From Lepidonotus clava (Eukaryota; Annelida; Polychaeta; Phyllodocida; Polynoidae), in contig OW387134.1 in assembly GCA_936440205.1 (NCBI GenBank), positions 21,244,908 through 21,308,907 of the forward strand: DNA of 64,000 nt, given 5' to 3'. A model generated the notes under the pieces. That model worked only from the letters and a program-made list of their open reading frames with translations. It was not told where the DNA came from and ran no database searches. Positions 20,553 to 32,884 of this stretch are shown piece by piece. The stretch's first letter is position 1; every line of letters begins with the position of its first letter. Position numbers and translations under genes: made by a program.

Positions 20553-22009
20553 TCAATACATTCTGCTACAGACTGCAGGCTTTAAGCCGGATGGCAGGTG
20601 CACACCCCTGTAACGACCAACAGAGAGCTCCTCTCAGACTGGGGCAAATTAAACTCATGGGGCAAACTGCGACACAGCTCAGAATCCGTCCCAATCATCG
20701 GTTGAGACCGGGGTTTACCTACGCAGTGCAACGGGGCGTGGTGGGGCGTGGCCCGGTAAGGGTTACACCGTCAGGCGGTCTCTGGGTCGGGCACCCGGGT
20801 CGGGCCCTGGAGATTAATCCTCCATCACGCAGGGCTCTCTCCCTCACTCCCTCCCAGTCTATCCCGACAGATTACTAGTTTTAGCGGGGCAGGAGCCTTG
20901 ATTTGTGAAGACGTGGAGAAATGGCAATGTTTGACCCCATCGTAAGGCCCGTGGAGGAACCTACCCGTCGGAAAATCAATCACCTGCAGCATCAAGTCGG
21001 CGGTAAAATGGATAAGTCATTTCACCGGCGACCTGATGTGTTTTCTCTGCACGGGTTCGAATCCTGTAAATGCCTGGGTTAACTTGACGTATCGTCCGTC
21101 ATACGGCAATACGCCTTTTTTCTGTTCATAATTTTAAAGTGTCATTATTATTGTACTATTTTATATCAATATTATCTAATTCACGAAGATGTCTTGGTAG
21201 GGAAAACCAGTGTTTAGCACCCCTGTAATAAGCTAAGGGGATTTCCAGAGATGAAAGTGGTCCATGAGAAAAAAAAAGTGTAAATTCATCCTCCAAGAAT
21301 TGCATGCATTTACGGGAGGGTCGAGTATTAACATATTATTATTTGTTTAATTCTCCGAATTTTGTATTTATCTTAATTATTGCTCATTTTTGACTTTAAA
21401 CATATCAATTTGTTCACAATTATGTTAAAGAATGTTTTCCGTAGAAAAAATCCTACTTTGATTTATGATTTCAGACTTTTCTATCATCACTGTCGGAATA
21501 ATTTAATGCTCCACAGGAAAGAGACCACATGCTGTGTCTAGCGCCCGACCCCCGTTCTTCCCCCACATCACATAACCATCTGCAGCTGGTCACCAGACAC
21601 CCCTGACCACAGGGCTACCCATGACGGGGATAAGACTACAAATTCAGAATATAAAACTATAAATATTTCATATGGAAAAAAAAACAAAATACGTACATTT
21701 TCCTTGGTGTTAGGACTAAGAATGAACAATATATACAAATGCTCAGTACATTCTGATGTGAAATTAGTTTCTGAAATTAAAGTGTGAACAAAATGTTGCA
21801 TAAATTTATATTTGCAATTCCAATGGGACTCCCCATATGAATCCGATCCTCCACTTTCTCCTTTTCCACTTCATACTGGGAAGGGGGCCCTTTCAAGGAT
21901 ACTACCCACTGCCAAACTACCGCCCGCCCCTTCTTTTTCTCACCGATCCCTCCTAAATTCTAGTTGACCACGTGCACCTCTTGTTTATGGCCCTAGACCC
22001 TTAAATTCG
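20553..22009. other. Intergenic, with a GC-rich patch and a tRNA-like B box
   Basis: 20590-20880 is GC-rich with an open frame that resembles nothing I know. At 21046-21058 GGGTTCGAATCC matches a Pol III B box, preceded by sequence that could be a decayed tRNA-derived SINE; no cloverleaf is convincing. The rest is AT-rich and I see nothing in it. Confidence 0.4.
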
Positions 22010-22110
22010 AGACGGCGACATGGCCCTTTTTGGGCTTAGTGACATGGGACAGGGCTAATTCTTAAATTCGACAGGGCGACATGGATGTTTCTTAAAATTG
22101 ACATGCGACA
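22010..22110 (+). repeat. Dispersed repeat, copy 1 (inverted partner at 39045-39210)
   Basis: Repeated units of CTTAAATTCGA(C)AGGGCGACATGG type, with GGGCTTAGTGACATG between them. The reverse complement of 39045-39210 carries the same ordered units. Both look like fragments of one family. Confidence 0.65.
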
Positions 22111-22339
22111 TTGGGACCCCCCCATCAAGGGCCCCTTGTTTGTCAGGGAAGACTCACATCACCGCCCCCAAAATTCTGGTTCTGTACATGTCAGTACCAG
22201 GAAATATGCCTAAAAACCCCAAACTGCTTAATCTAATAATACTGGGTATGCAGAAGGTTTAATTCAGTTTGGCAGGTATCCAAGTCTATCAATACTAGAC
22301 TTTATCTCTTGATGGCTCCTGGTTGATATGTTTAAATCC

Positions 22340-22480
22340 ATACAGTCAATTTCACTAAGCTACGATCTGTTCATACCGGTGGGTATTTGGATGGTCCCTA
22401 GCCCGGGTAAGTTAAGCAACATTGAGACCGGTTGTTACTTGGATGGTGGCCTGCCCGTGTTCGAATCCCCATTTGAATAC
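22340..22480 (+). mobile_element. 5S rRNA-derived SINE-like sequence
   Basis: AAGTTAAGCAAC, then GACCGGTTGTTACTTGGATGG at 22409-22447 match the conserved internal promoter half of 5S rRNA (family consensus AAGTTAAGCAACG..., GGTTAGTACTTGGATGG). The 5' part (CTACGATCTGTTCATACC) is a poor match, and a partial second TTTGGATGG lies upstream at about 22387. GTTCGAATCCC follows at 22469. It is too degraded to be a functional 5S gene; a SINE3-type 5S-derived SINE or a pseudogene fits. Confidence 0.6.
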
Positions 22481-22699
22481 ATTTTTTTCGTTCATGGTCG
22501 TCCTGGTTTCAATTTAATCCACCAGGTGTCGCTGGAGGAAAGATCAGTCTACACTATCACTCTGCCACCTCGACGCTCGCTAACTGCGAATCATGGATGA
22601 CGATTCTGGCGCGGAGGGGTCATTCGCCGCAGATTGTCTACACTATACTAGAAGTAGGACGCGGTGTATTGCATCAGTCCTGTGGTTCGGATATAAAAG

Positions 22700-22800
22700 G
22701 CCTCTATCGGCCACAACCGTCCGGCGAGCCGTGACGCTGGGCCACTAATGAATTATTCGAGCCCCTCGTGGGTTCGACCCCCACTAGATTCGTTAGGCCC
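22700..22800 (+). other. tRNA-like T-arm sequence
   Basis: GTGGGTTCGACCCCCAC near 22768-22784 forms a perfect T-arm with a B box. I do not find a convincing acceptor stem or anticodon arm upstream, so this is more likely part of a tRNA-derived SINE than a tRNA gene. Confidence 0.35.
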
Positions 22801-23113
22801 GGCCTAACAAAACGATTGTCGTTTCCCCAGCGTCAACATGACACTCGCCACTTTTGTGAGTTTTTACTATAATATGTATTGAAACCAGATATATATATAC
22901 GTTGATAAGTTTGAGACATAAATCTGTACGATTCAAAACATGCCAATATCCCACCCCCCCGCTTTCCTCCATTAATTACACTTAGGCCTACAGAATACCT
23001 TTGGATACAGGTTGTCAGATTAACTGTGAGAGGAAAGCGCATTAAGGGAATTAACACGTTGAAGCTGGAAAGGGGGGATTGTTTTGTTAAAGCTGCAACT
23101 ACTGCAATGGAAT

Positions 23114-23515
23114 AGATTTTCGATGATGCTACTAGGCAAAAAATAACGAGGGCATAGAATCTTATATGTGTACCTTTTGTGTGTACCTGGCAGTCTACGG
23201 CCGATCGTACAGAGTATATTGAACAGATAATGTGAGTCATAATATATGTTTCATCTAAATTTACAAATAGACTAGATCAGAGTGAAACACAGTCTTTTAA
23301 TGCCTACTAACTTCTAAGTACAGTGAGAGTAGAACACTGGTAAAGCGCGGCCATCAAATACAACCCACATTCCCCGTATAGGTCTATAGGCATAGAAACT
23401 TTGCTAAATCTGAGGGGTTCCAGAGACCCCCTAATTTGGATAATTCCCTTTATTGGTAGTTTAATTGCGTAAAATTTGAGAAATCGGAGGGGGGTCAACC
23501 GAACATGGGGACCCC
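23114..23515 (+). repeat. Deleted second copy of the 3' end of the PHD locus
   Basis: 23114-23163 repeats 19762-19810, which lies in intron 4 of the PHD-like gene, and 23175-23515 repeats 20202-20552. What lies between them in the first copy (last exon and poly(A) signal) is absent here. So a segment of the locus was copied and internally deleted, or spread as a non-autonomous derivative. Confidence 0.75.
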
Positions 23516-23569
23516 CCCCCCCCCCCCCCCACCCCCCCCCCGGGGGGGGGGGGGGGGGGGGGGGGGGGA
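23508..23569. repeat. C-run followed directly by a G-run
   Basis: About 28 C (one A inside) followed by about 30 G. This could be a head-to-head junction of two C-tailed repeats or an assembly artefact. Sequence after the run (AACTGGATACGCCACTGCTGG) differs from that after copy 1 at 20553. Confidence 0.6.
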
Positions 23570-23837
23570 ACTGGATACGCCACTGCTGGCAATTATATTG
23601 GTGCCTGAATGGAGTGTGGGTACGTTAAGACGCCGAGAAGGTTGGGCGTGTGAAGAGAACTATGAGCGGATGGGACTATTGTGACACAATATAGTTAACA
23701 CCCCCTGACTTACACTTATATACACGCCAGAAGGGGAAGGGAAACTTTGAGGTGGGCGCAAAAGTATTACCTAACACGCCCACTGCTATGGGTGGTATAA
23801 TGATACTATGATTTTTCAGGGATAATCGTGGAGTAAG

Positions 23838-23922
23838 ACTTACACTCCTTGACACGTTTTAGAGGAAGTGGTTTCAGACAAGCCCGAGCCTGTCGAATGT
23901 ATGAGTTCAAATTCTTCCCGTG
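23838..23922 (+). mobile_element. Right terminus of a CACGGGAA-type CACTA-like element
   Basis: The 85 bp ending TCTTCCCGTG at 23922 align with the right end of the insertion at 48944-52710: both have TTACACT-CTTGACACG, TGTATGAG, TCAAA and TCTTCCCGTG in the same order. Read inward the end starts CACGGGAA. I find no matching left end in the window. It could be the right end of the element that carries the tnp2 transposase (inference) or of an unrelated relative. Confidence 0.55.
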
Positions 23923-26050
23923 GGTACCAATGCCTCAACAACGTTGGCCACCCCGACCCCCTTTGCCTCCTGATGCTTTTCTACGAAAGAATTGAAAGGG
24001 GAAAATTAATAATGAGTCAGGTTTAGTTTTGTATGGGGCTGAATGTATGGATATGGGTCTGGGGATACAACATAGCAGTCCCTGGGTCTGGAGATAGAGG
24101 GGGTAGCTAGGGGACACTAGGATTTCACTAATCTTCTGTGGAAACACAGGTGAAATATGGACTATATATCATTAAAAAAGTTTGATAATTATTTCAAATT
24201 TTATGAAGGATGCAGTTTCTCCCTGTAGGCCATATTATTGTTGACAATCTTGAATGACCAAATCAGTCAGAACTGCCCAGTGCAATAGTCGCTGATATGT
24301 CTAAATAGGTTGGATTAGTTTTGAAAAAACTGGTATGTTTAATGCATAATTGGTGGTAGGGTGGTAGGGGATGAGTATGTTGTGTCATTGTTACTTTGAG
24401 GCTCGTCCCCAGGCTATTCTATATAGTTCCCATCATGTTTGTTCCCCAAGTAAGACAACCAACAAGCAGGCGTTAACAGGAGAGCATCACATCAGGCGAG
24501 ACACGTGACATTATTCAGCTAAACATCACTTTTTATCAGTTTATAATTATGTCCATCAACAAGGATACAGATTTTATGTTGGTCAATATGTGATGGGAAA
24601 TGGGGTTTGGGTTTCCTTTTCCGTTTTTGGGGTCGACCTCAAGTCGTGGTCCAATCATTCTCTTTGGTAGGAGAGAACAAATTAGACAGTCAGTTCAGGC
24701 TCTCACTCGAATTCCGGTCTGGGTTGCAGGATTGCAGACCAGGTACGGGCAGTCGGGTGAGGGGGCTATGTGCCTCAGAGTCGTGCCTTGCGCACGTGGG
24801 TGGATGAAACTCGGGATAGCTCTAGGCACGGGTTCTCCAGTTCTGGGTTGTGACAAGGGTGGTCTGCTGCAAGGTCTCGTGTTATTGTGTCACTAGTTAT
24901 TCAGGTCCCTATGCTGGGGTATGATGGTCGGGTCGTAGCCAAAAAATAAAGGGGTGGTAGCGCATTGGCCGGCTGCCCGTGACATTGTTCCTTGTGGTCA
25001 CCCTACTCGTGTTCCCATTCTCGTGCCCCTGGGTTCCCATTCTCATGCCTTATACTGCCTATTTTCTTCTAAGTCCGTTAACCTTAACTTGGTCCTAATT
25101 CTGCTATTTGTGACTCGTGCACCATAGTTCTTTACCATCTAAGTCGAGAGGCTGTTCGTTCCCGTGAGAAAGAGATGTGAACACAGTGAGTACCATAAAG
25201 GGACTGTTTATTTTGTGCAACTTCATGCTTTATATGGCCTCAAGCGGCTTCCTATTGGTCAGTTACAATCACGTGACATCGTTGACCCTTACAGAGGTCA
25301 TTTCTGGTTTCATACTTTCTTTACATTTTCGTGCTTTTGTGCTCAATTTCGTATGTCATTCCCACCAGGTAATTCGCTAAATCATTCACCTATTTGATCA
25401 TAGGGATTAATTCTACATCTTTTAGCAATAATCATGGCCAACTTCTAGCCTTCTTATTTTTGTGCCTATAATCACGGAATGGTCTTCAATTCATCACAAA
25501 TACTAGGTCAGGTCACTATGCATGCAAGACATAAACTCTAAACTTTATCAATATTGGATTTGTACATTCATGGTGCTAGTTTATCCGTATGTATATATTC
25601 GAGATGATGTCATTGCTTGTAATTGAGTTAACACTTTAATAATGATGATTATCAAAACCAATGCATATGTTTAGGAAGAGGAAGCAGATGCCCTCCGCAA
25701 ACAATTAAGATACCTGTTAACTTACCACACAGAGTGTTTTCTTTGTATATATGTGACCAGTCACAGGATATGGTAACCTAGTCGGTTATCAGTCATTTTG
25801 CTCTGAGTCTAGATTATACTGAAGTCCTACTGGTAGGACGTTTTTCATAGGGTTTTAATTCCAGTGTCATTCATTCAATTTTTGAGAGAAGTGTTTGATT
25901 TTTTCACTAATAAATCTCTGATAGTCCTGGAAAAGGAATATTATATTTGTTTTCTTTTGGCCTACCCCTCCTATGAATGGTGGGCTCATGTCTATGGAAT
26001 GTTGTCATGTTACCATGGCAACAGAAAAAGGAATGTTCAGATAGCATTAA
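23923..26050. other. Intergenic, no gene recognised
   Basis: Short open frames near 24600-24900 and 25164-25397 have no recognisable domain, codon pattern or splice context. I see nothing else that I can support. Confidence 0.5.
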
Positions 26051-26767
26051 GGATAGACACCAGTGGTTGAGGTGTGAATGGCGCATCTCTCTTTGATCAA
26101 AATCACAAGATTTGTTTAAAATAATATCACTTGATAGATAACATCATTCAATAGCCAATAATCAACCACATTTATTGATATAACTTATATAAGAATAGGC
26201 AGAAAAATGGCTATAGAATATGGAAGAAAACTTGAAAAACATAAATTTCAAATTTATTTTTTGAACATTGATATCTCACTTAATATTTAACCTAGGACTT
26301 TGAAATTTTTGGTACATCTTTTTGGCATATTAAGGGAGAGAAGCGTGTCTCAAAATTTTGATATAGGTCTTAGTTAGGTTTTTATGAAATGTAGAAAATG
26401 AAAATGCATAAAAATCTAAAAAAAGTTTCCCGTTTTTGGACATTTTTGACCATAAAATAAAATCTAAAGCCTAAATCAAAAATCTGAGACACGCTTCCCT
26501 GCATGTGATTGTTGTGAAGGTGTATGTGAAATCTTATTCCTGTAGGTTAAGTGGTAAACAAGATATCGATGTTCAAAAAATAAAAGTGAAATAATTAGTT
26601 TAAAATTGATGAAATCTCAATTTTACATTATTTTATAATCATTGTGTAATCAATAGATAGAGAAAAATGTGAGCTTTTAAATTATGTAAAGTTTGTTGGG
26701 ATGAGATCAGTATTAAAGAATTCATTGTTGATTTCTTGAAATGGCCGTTGACCACTGGTGTCTATCC
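26051..26767. mobile_element. TTAA foldback element A
   Basis: 717 bp flanked by TTAA on both sides (26047-26050 and 26768-26771). Ends are GGATAGACACCAGTGGT and its reverse complement. Most of the interior is also an inverted repeat: TTATTTTTTGAACATTGATATCT and AGCGTGTCTCA on the left arm are mirrored on the right. No coding capacity. TTAA targets are used by piggyBac-type and some Kolobok-type elements; the GGATAGACA start is not the usual piggyBac CCC end. Confidence 0.8.
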
Positions 26768-27141
26768 TTAAATATTTTTGACAATTTTGATAAAACTTTT
26801 CCACTTTTAAGAAAATTGTAATTTTTAACTGAATACTGTTAAGTTCAAGGAGCTATAACATGGAAATGGAGCACACATAGTAAAACAGGGGTGTGCCAGT
26901 ATGAACCACATAGGGCCGGGGACTTCAAACTCAGCCTATAATGGGAACATTCAAAAATGGTTTGCATTGTCTGAAAGGTAGGATTGCAAATTCAAATTCA
27001 TACTTTCCCCCTGTAGGACACCAATTCCTAAAAACAAATAAACAATGGTGCTCTAAACCACCTGGACACTGGTTTGACATGAGCTAAGATGTCTCCACCT
27101 GTCTCCTCTTGCAGCAAGGGCTGAGATGGCAGTCAGAGGGA

Positions 27142-27188
27142 GAATTGTCTAAATACGATAATATGTTATTATCGTATTTAGGCAATTC
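27142..27188. repeat. 47 bp palindrome
   Basis: GAATTGTCTAAATACGATAA reads back on the other strand with one mismatch around a TATG centre. It could be a relic of a foldback element or an extrudable hairpin; nothing ties it to a gene. Confidence 0.7.
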
Positions 27189-27495
27189 GATATGCCTTCC
27201 CCATCTCCAACCCAAACCCCTGTAATGAGAGGGCTAGGCAGGATTATGTAGATGGACCCCATAAGTATTTTATGGTGTTTTTTTTAGGAATTTTATTAAG
27301 TAATATACTTCAGGGGTTCCCCTGGTTTTCAGTAATATTACAAGAATGATATATATATAATATAGAGAGTGCGTGAGATATACAATCTTGAATGAGCAGT
27401 CAATATATTCACATACAATGTGGTAAATTACCATCTTAATACCTTAAATGCATAACAATTTGACAAAGCTATCTAGGGAAAGCACACCATATTCA

Positions 27496-28285
27496 TCAGT
27501 TAAGTAGATCTACATACTCTCTGTGCATAATACTGATATGATTCTTAAAATTAAGTAGACACCCAGCACTTTGCACCTCTAATGGTAACTTGTCCCAAAA
27601 TACAGTTCCCCTGTAAAAGGGACTGGTTTGGTATTTTGTACTCATTCTACTTGGTAATGAAAAGCTTTTCTTGGCAGCTAACCATGTCTCTCGAGTAGGC
27701 ACAGCCAATACATTATCTTTTAAACTGTGGATGTACATCAATTGCAGTAGCTGAATTTGGCGTCTCTGTTCCAAACTACATAATTTTAGCTTCTTATGCA
27801 AGGATTCTATTGTCACGTGGTCATCTTGATGAATTCTTAGACAAGTTCTAGCTGCATTGTTTTGAAGAATCTGTAATTTCTTTTTTTGTTCCAAGGTACA
27901 AGAAAGGAGTATAAAACCACAGTGATCAAAAAAGGGTAAAACAGTTTGTTTGTAAATTGCTATACTGGTACTTGTATCAATTGACTTCCTGATTTTTAAC
28001 AACTGGAATATCTTACTTGTTACCACACGCTTAACCTTGTTGAATGATAAATTTACAGACAGATCTTGTTGTATCATAGTACCAAGATATGAGTAGTGTT
28101 CAACAAAATCTATAATTATTGCTATTACCAGCATTAAAAGGGGGCGTGGCACCAATCACATTTCGCATAACATCTGGTGCAATGATCATTGCCTTTGTTT
28201 TATTTACATTCAGAGTTAAAGCATTTTTCATTCCCCAATTAACAAATCGTTGCAGATTATCCTGAAGAAGTTTACTAACAGTAAT
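27496..28285 (-). mobile_element. LINE fragment: end of a reverse-transcriptase ORF
   Basis: The minus strand encodes TKAMIIAPDVMRNVIGATPPF at about 28200-28140 and then, after a frame change near 28130, HYSYLGTMIQQDLSV, YKQTVLPFFDHCGF and FWDKLPLEVQSA. These match the thumb and C-terminal part of CR1/jockey-type ORF2 proteins. The catalytic YADD block is missing. It is a truncated dead copy, distinct in sequence from the LINE at 39840-46205. Confidence 0.8.
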
Positions 28286-29537
28286 CCAACCATACGGATA
28301 ACGGCCTTGTTTTTCCTAACTATGACTATCAGTACAAAAAAAAAGAAATATAATAATTATTTTATAAATATTAATGTTAGCCAAAAATGACTTGGTATCA
28401 TGTCACCATACTGATTCGTTGGAAAATTACCTAGTGCACAAGTAGAAAGTTTTTAGATGAACTGGGAAATGTGTGTTTCATTGGTCTGGATTCTACTTAT
28501 ATATCTTATATATTTTATTCTCTTTGGGATATTGGTTTACTTGCAATGACTTGCAATGACTTTCATCTTAATTTGTTACTGTTGCTCAATGTGTTGCCAT
28601 GGTAACATTGACCATGTCCTTTTACTATATTTGTAATATCGAACTTCCGATAGACTGTTAGAGAAAAGAGATAGATCAACCATATACCAGGAGTGATCTG
28701 ACACCAAAAGTAGATACAGGTATGCGATTATAATATCAATAGGACTGACAGTTTATGGCTTACCTATCCTCGCAGAAACAGGGGCAAAGTGACTTTGAAA
28801 AAATATAGGCCTGAATTCTGTATCTATGCAAACCAATTGTAAACTTTAAATGTGCAACTTTGGAATGTTTTCAGGAGAGCAGTTGAAATCGTATTAAATT
28901 CACCATTACAAAATCATCACTCTAGAATAGCATGGATTTATAAATACAAATGTCTAATTACCCAAGAATAGGTTTGCTTCGAAATGCCCTTCTCCGTTAT
29001 GCATTAGTATACTGTATACAAGAATCCATTATTGTATGTTTATGGTGCCAAATAACATTTGTAGCATGCCTATCAAGGTGGATGTTTACTTTTGTTATTT
29101 CATTTTTAGAACAAATATGTTTTGTGTTCATTTTCATATAAACGCAAACACAATTATCTTATATAGTACATAGCCTGGTAAATGAGGTTTGTTTGATTAA
29201 ATTCTTATATTTATTTGGGGTTGGGTGTAAAAGCTATATCATGCAATAATGATATTATAGAAGTTTGCCTCAAGCTCTTTTACCATGTATTCATTCAACA
29301 TACGGAGGAGTTTTGTTACAAATACCCTTCTGCAGTTTTTTAAAATAGGTCTATATTCAAGGATCATTATAATAACCAAGGGAAACCTTGGAGTTTAATT
29401 TTGACGAATTTGAAGCCTCTATAAAAGGATAGCTCTACTAGGACAATATAAATCTCAATCACTACCCATCTGGCACACGCATGTCGCCTGGCCATTTTTA
29501 CCTACTGTTGGTCTTTTCCAATATGGCTAAGGCATAA
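28286..29537. other. Intergenic, no gene recognised
   Basis: AT-rich sequence between a LINE fragment and a foldback element. I see no supported feature. Confidence 0.5.
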
Positions 29538-30259
29538 GAATAGACAACACCTCAGAGTGGCTTCATTTGCGACAATGAACATTGTGCACTAACTAATAAG
29601 GTTAAAACAACATATTATACAATTATCAAATGAAAGAGCACATTTTTCTCTCTTTTAGAACACATTTTGTTATAAACATTCTCTATCTTTTGGAACACAT
29701 TTTGTTATTAACACTTTAAAATTTGAGGAATTATCTACCAAAAACAATTTTTTTCACTTTTATTTTTTGAACATGGATATCTGGTAACCACTCAATAGGT
29801 TGTAATGAAATTTCTCGAGCATGTCAATAATGATCCTATGGAGGGAAGGGTGTCTCAGATTTTTGACTTAGGTCCTGATTTTCATTTTATGTCAAAAAAC
29901 AGGAAACTTTTTGTTAATTTTTTCAACATTGTTTTCTAGATTTTATAAAACAAAAACTAAGAACTAAATAAGAAATCTGAGACACTTTTCCCTCCAAATG
30001 AATGTTCTCTATATGCTGTGAAAATTTCATGTCTTTCCATTAAATATTAAGCGAGATATTCATGTTCAAAAAAATAAAAGTTAAAAATGCATTTTTTTTA
30101 ATTTCAGGCATGCTCAAAATATGAATTATCTGAGTAGATACGCTTATTAAAAGGGTATATAATGATATAACACCCATATCCATGCTATTAATTATTAAAA
30201 CATATAAGCCTATTTAAAGAGAGTCCCGCAAATTGGCTGCCGAGAGGTGTTGTCTATCT
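29538..30259. mobile_element. TTAA foldback element B
   Basis: 722 bp with ends GAATAGACAACACCTC and its near reverse complement. It is followed by TTAA (30260-30263) and preceded by ATAA (29534-29537), a decayed TTAA duplication. The arms share with elements A and C the blocks TTTTATTTTTTGAACATGGA, GTGTCTCAGATTTTTGA and their mirror images. It is non-coding. Confidence 0.75.
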
Positions 30260-30548
30260 TTAACAGAAAAGATGATAATATTATTGTTATTTTAGATGTC
30301 TGCATTGAACTTTCCATTCCCTTTCATATATTCGAAAAATTACGAACGCAGGTATACTGGTCCCATATATCTATGTCCTCTCATTCTTCAATATCTTCAA
30401 TGTACAAAATGTAAACAGCATAAACATCATAAGGAATCTGGTATTTCTCTAATAATTTATTATATCTTTCCTCGCAAACAAAGTCAGTGTTGATTAATGG
30501 ATAGCAATTGAAAGACAATCACCCAGGACTAAAGAACTGTAGCTATAA

Positions 30549-30832
30549 GTCAGGTGGGCAAATAGGGGACTTGGGTAGTTAGCTTTTTTTGTAGTTTCTT
30601 AATCCTGATCAATTGTTAAATAGGCATCATAACATTCCAACTTTACCTATAAGATGTGGAAAGATATTCCATTTTGGTTAATTATGTGCTACACCCCTAA
30701 AACAAGAAAATTCTTAGCTTTAAATTGATATATTATTCAACATTGTAGGCACATTTTAAGAAAAGTTTTTCCAAAATTAGTAAGGATGGTCCAGAAAAAC
30801 TAGTTTTTAGTCAGCTATTTGCCCACCTGACC
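30549..30832. mobile_element. Small MITE
   Basis: About 284 bp with perfect terminal inverted repeats GTCAGGTGGGCAAATAG. No coding capacity; the target duplication is not clear. Confidence 0.6.
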
Positions 30833-32466
30833 TATTCACCACTTTCACGGAGGTGGGGCGCCACCATCGTTCTCACCTCAGAATGAGGCGAACTGCTACA
30901 AACATTCCTTGACAGGTGTGAAAGCCAGTTTAAAGGGAACAAAAAGCAATGTAGGGTCAAAATTTTGCAAATTCTGTTTGCTATTGAAATATATTCTATG
31001 ACCATAGCCTAGGCCTGTGGTAAAATATAAACTATGAATACACACTTAAACTGCATCAAAATACATTAAAACCCATCCCCAGTCAATTTTGGTGACCCAC
31101 CAAAATTGGTTTGTTTACAAACATTGCTGTCTTCAGCCATAAATGACAGGAGTATCATGGAATTCAAGTGGAGTTATAGCTAGTTATCATGGTTTATACT
31201 GTACCAATGGCTAAAGTTAGACTCTTAGAATATATTTTCATAGTTATTTGATTTTGCAAAATTTGGTCATATTTTGACACAACATTGCTTTTGGCTCCCT
31301 TTAAATATACACATGTAAAGGTGCTAACATCTGCGAATTTCACTTCAGAGTGTTGGTGTGTTGCCAAAGACAAATTAGTAGGAACAAACAATTTAATAGT
31401 TGTATTAAAGCCAGAAAAGCAGGTAGTAACACACTTGATAGTGGCTTCAAACTATGCCTGTGTATCATGTATAACTTAATGTAACATAATCAACCATAAT
31501 TCCTTTAATATAAAAGTATTTTGTAAAATTCTTTTAGAATATTGCCCTCTGATACAATTTCATTAATATCAGCATATAAAGGTTTGCATGTTTGGGTTTG
31601 TTTAAATCTGAAAAGAATTCTTGCCCAATTATCGCAGGTAGACATAGCATTGAGCAATCACCTGGTTAGCAGTTCACCTCGTTTTCACATAGGGAATTCC
31701 CGGGAATTCCCCAATATGGCGGATGCATGCAATGAATGTGATGGATATCAGATGACTCATTGTACTGATGTGGGTGTCAGTCCAATAAATAATTTAGCTA
31801 GCTTGCAGAGAAAGCAAGATTCAGGGGTAAGAGTGTCTCTTTGCAGAAGGTGGAGAGTGGGAGGCTACGTCATAGGTCTGGCTTTAAAGGGGGCTTGAAT
31901 GTTGCCAGCACTAGAGTGTAATACAAAAGCCATAACTGGCACCTTGGATAAGTCAGTAGAGAAGCCAACTCTGGTTACTGTTGTGCGGGTTAGCAGACCA
32001 GTTAGCAAGAAGGCTAGGAGTGTTGGTTGTATTGGGCTGAGTGGATAAGGCCTCTTGGACTGGTGATTGTCAATGGGAGTGCAGCGATGTATATCATGTG
32101 TTTGGACAAATTAAAAACATCATCCTTTCATACAAGTGTTCTGTCACCTCTCAATGACGAACTATATTTTGAGAGTACTTGCAGCCGAGACAGTAAGGAA
32201 GACTGCGATTATTACGAGCTAGCATCTGGAATGTCTAGCAAGGCATAATGATTAAAGGCACCCCAACTTATAACATTAAAATAAAACCCCATAGTTCATC
32301 ATGACTCATTCCGTTGATCAGTTGATGATCCTAAAAATATTGTCCAAATGCCCCCTCCCCGCCAATGTATTCTGTCTGATGTGTCCGGTTTATCAAATTC
32401 ATTTCTATGAAAGACATCGATTTCAAGAGAACACAGTGTTTCCAGAACAATACGAGATTAAATTAA
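30833..32466. other. Upstream region of the TauE/SafE gene; possible first coding exon
   Basis: The frame from an ATG at about 32087 reads SPLNDELYFESTCSRDSKED then CDYYELASG, and would join in phase 0 to the exon at 32885 if a non-canonical GC donor near 32237 were used. This is a weak suggestion for the N-terminus of the downstream gene. A second short frame from ATGGCGGATG at about 31719 (MADACNECDGYQ) ends near a GTAAGA; I cannot place it. The rest shows nothing. Confidence 0.25.
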
Positions 32467-32802
32467 CCCTTTAGACCCCAATCCGGCCATGGCCGCCCGA
32501 GGGTGTGCTCCCCAATCCGGCCATGGCCGCCCGGAAAAATAGTCATTTATCCATAATTTTTCCATATTTTTCAAAAGGGAACATTTTAATTTGTGTTCAG
32601 CTTACAGAAATTGCAAATATATAAGCTAATTTAATTCCTTATTCAATGCTTAAAACCAGATTTCAATAATTTTGATATTTAAGGGTGGGTTATCCTTTGA
32701 ACTTTATCAATTAAAACAAATTTCAGGGTTTTCTGAGGAAAATCCAGGGAAATCCTGGGGAAATCCAGCAATTCATCCTCCTAATTGATGGGGTCTAAAA
32801 GG
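32467..32802 (+). mobile_element. piggyBac-like MITE, copy 1
   Basis: 336 bp between TTAA at 32463-32466 and 32803-32806. Ends are CCCTTTAGACCCC and, on the other strand, CCTTTTAGACCCC. A CCC...GGG pair inside TTAA duplications is the piggyBac signature. Two copies of CCCCAATCCGGCCATGGCC lie near the left end. It is non-coding, and it sits in the presumed intron just before the TauE/SafE exons. A larger relative lies at 54823-55483 in the other orientation. Confidence 0.8.
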
Positions 32803-32884
32803 TTAAACAAATGATATATTGCTATTGAGGCTGACGTACTATAATAGACATTTTACCTAAATAACATTCCATTGACGTTTCCAG

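Noticed and set aside
1748-20810. CTGGGTCGGG word at about 1749, 13470 and 20795 as sub-terminal repeats of the island
   Set aside because: Only three copies of a short GC-rich word with no consistent orientation or flanking similarity.
21030-21075. tRNA gene
   Set aside because: Only the B box is present; no A box or closing acceptor stem.
20334-23498. An identical 63-codon minus-strand frame in two places
   Set aside because: Its identity reflects the duplicated DNA; it has no start context or recognisable domain.
24600-24896. Possible small secreted protein (hydrophobic N-terminus)
   Set aside because: Weak signal, no promoter, no homology I recognise, and overlapping frames open in two phases.
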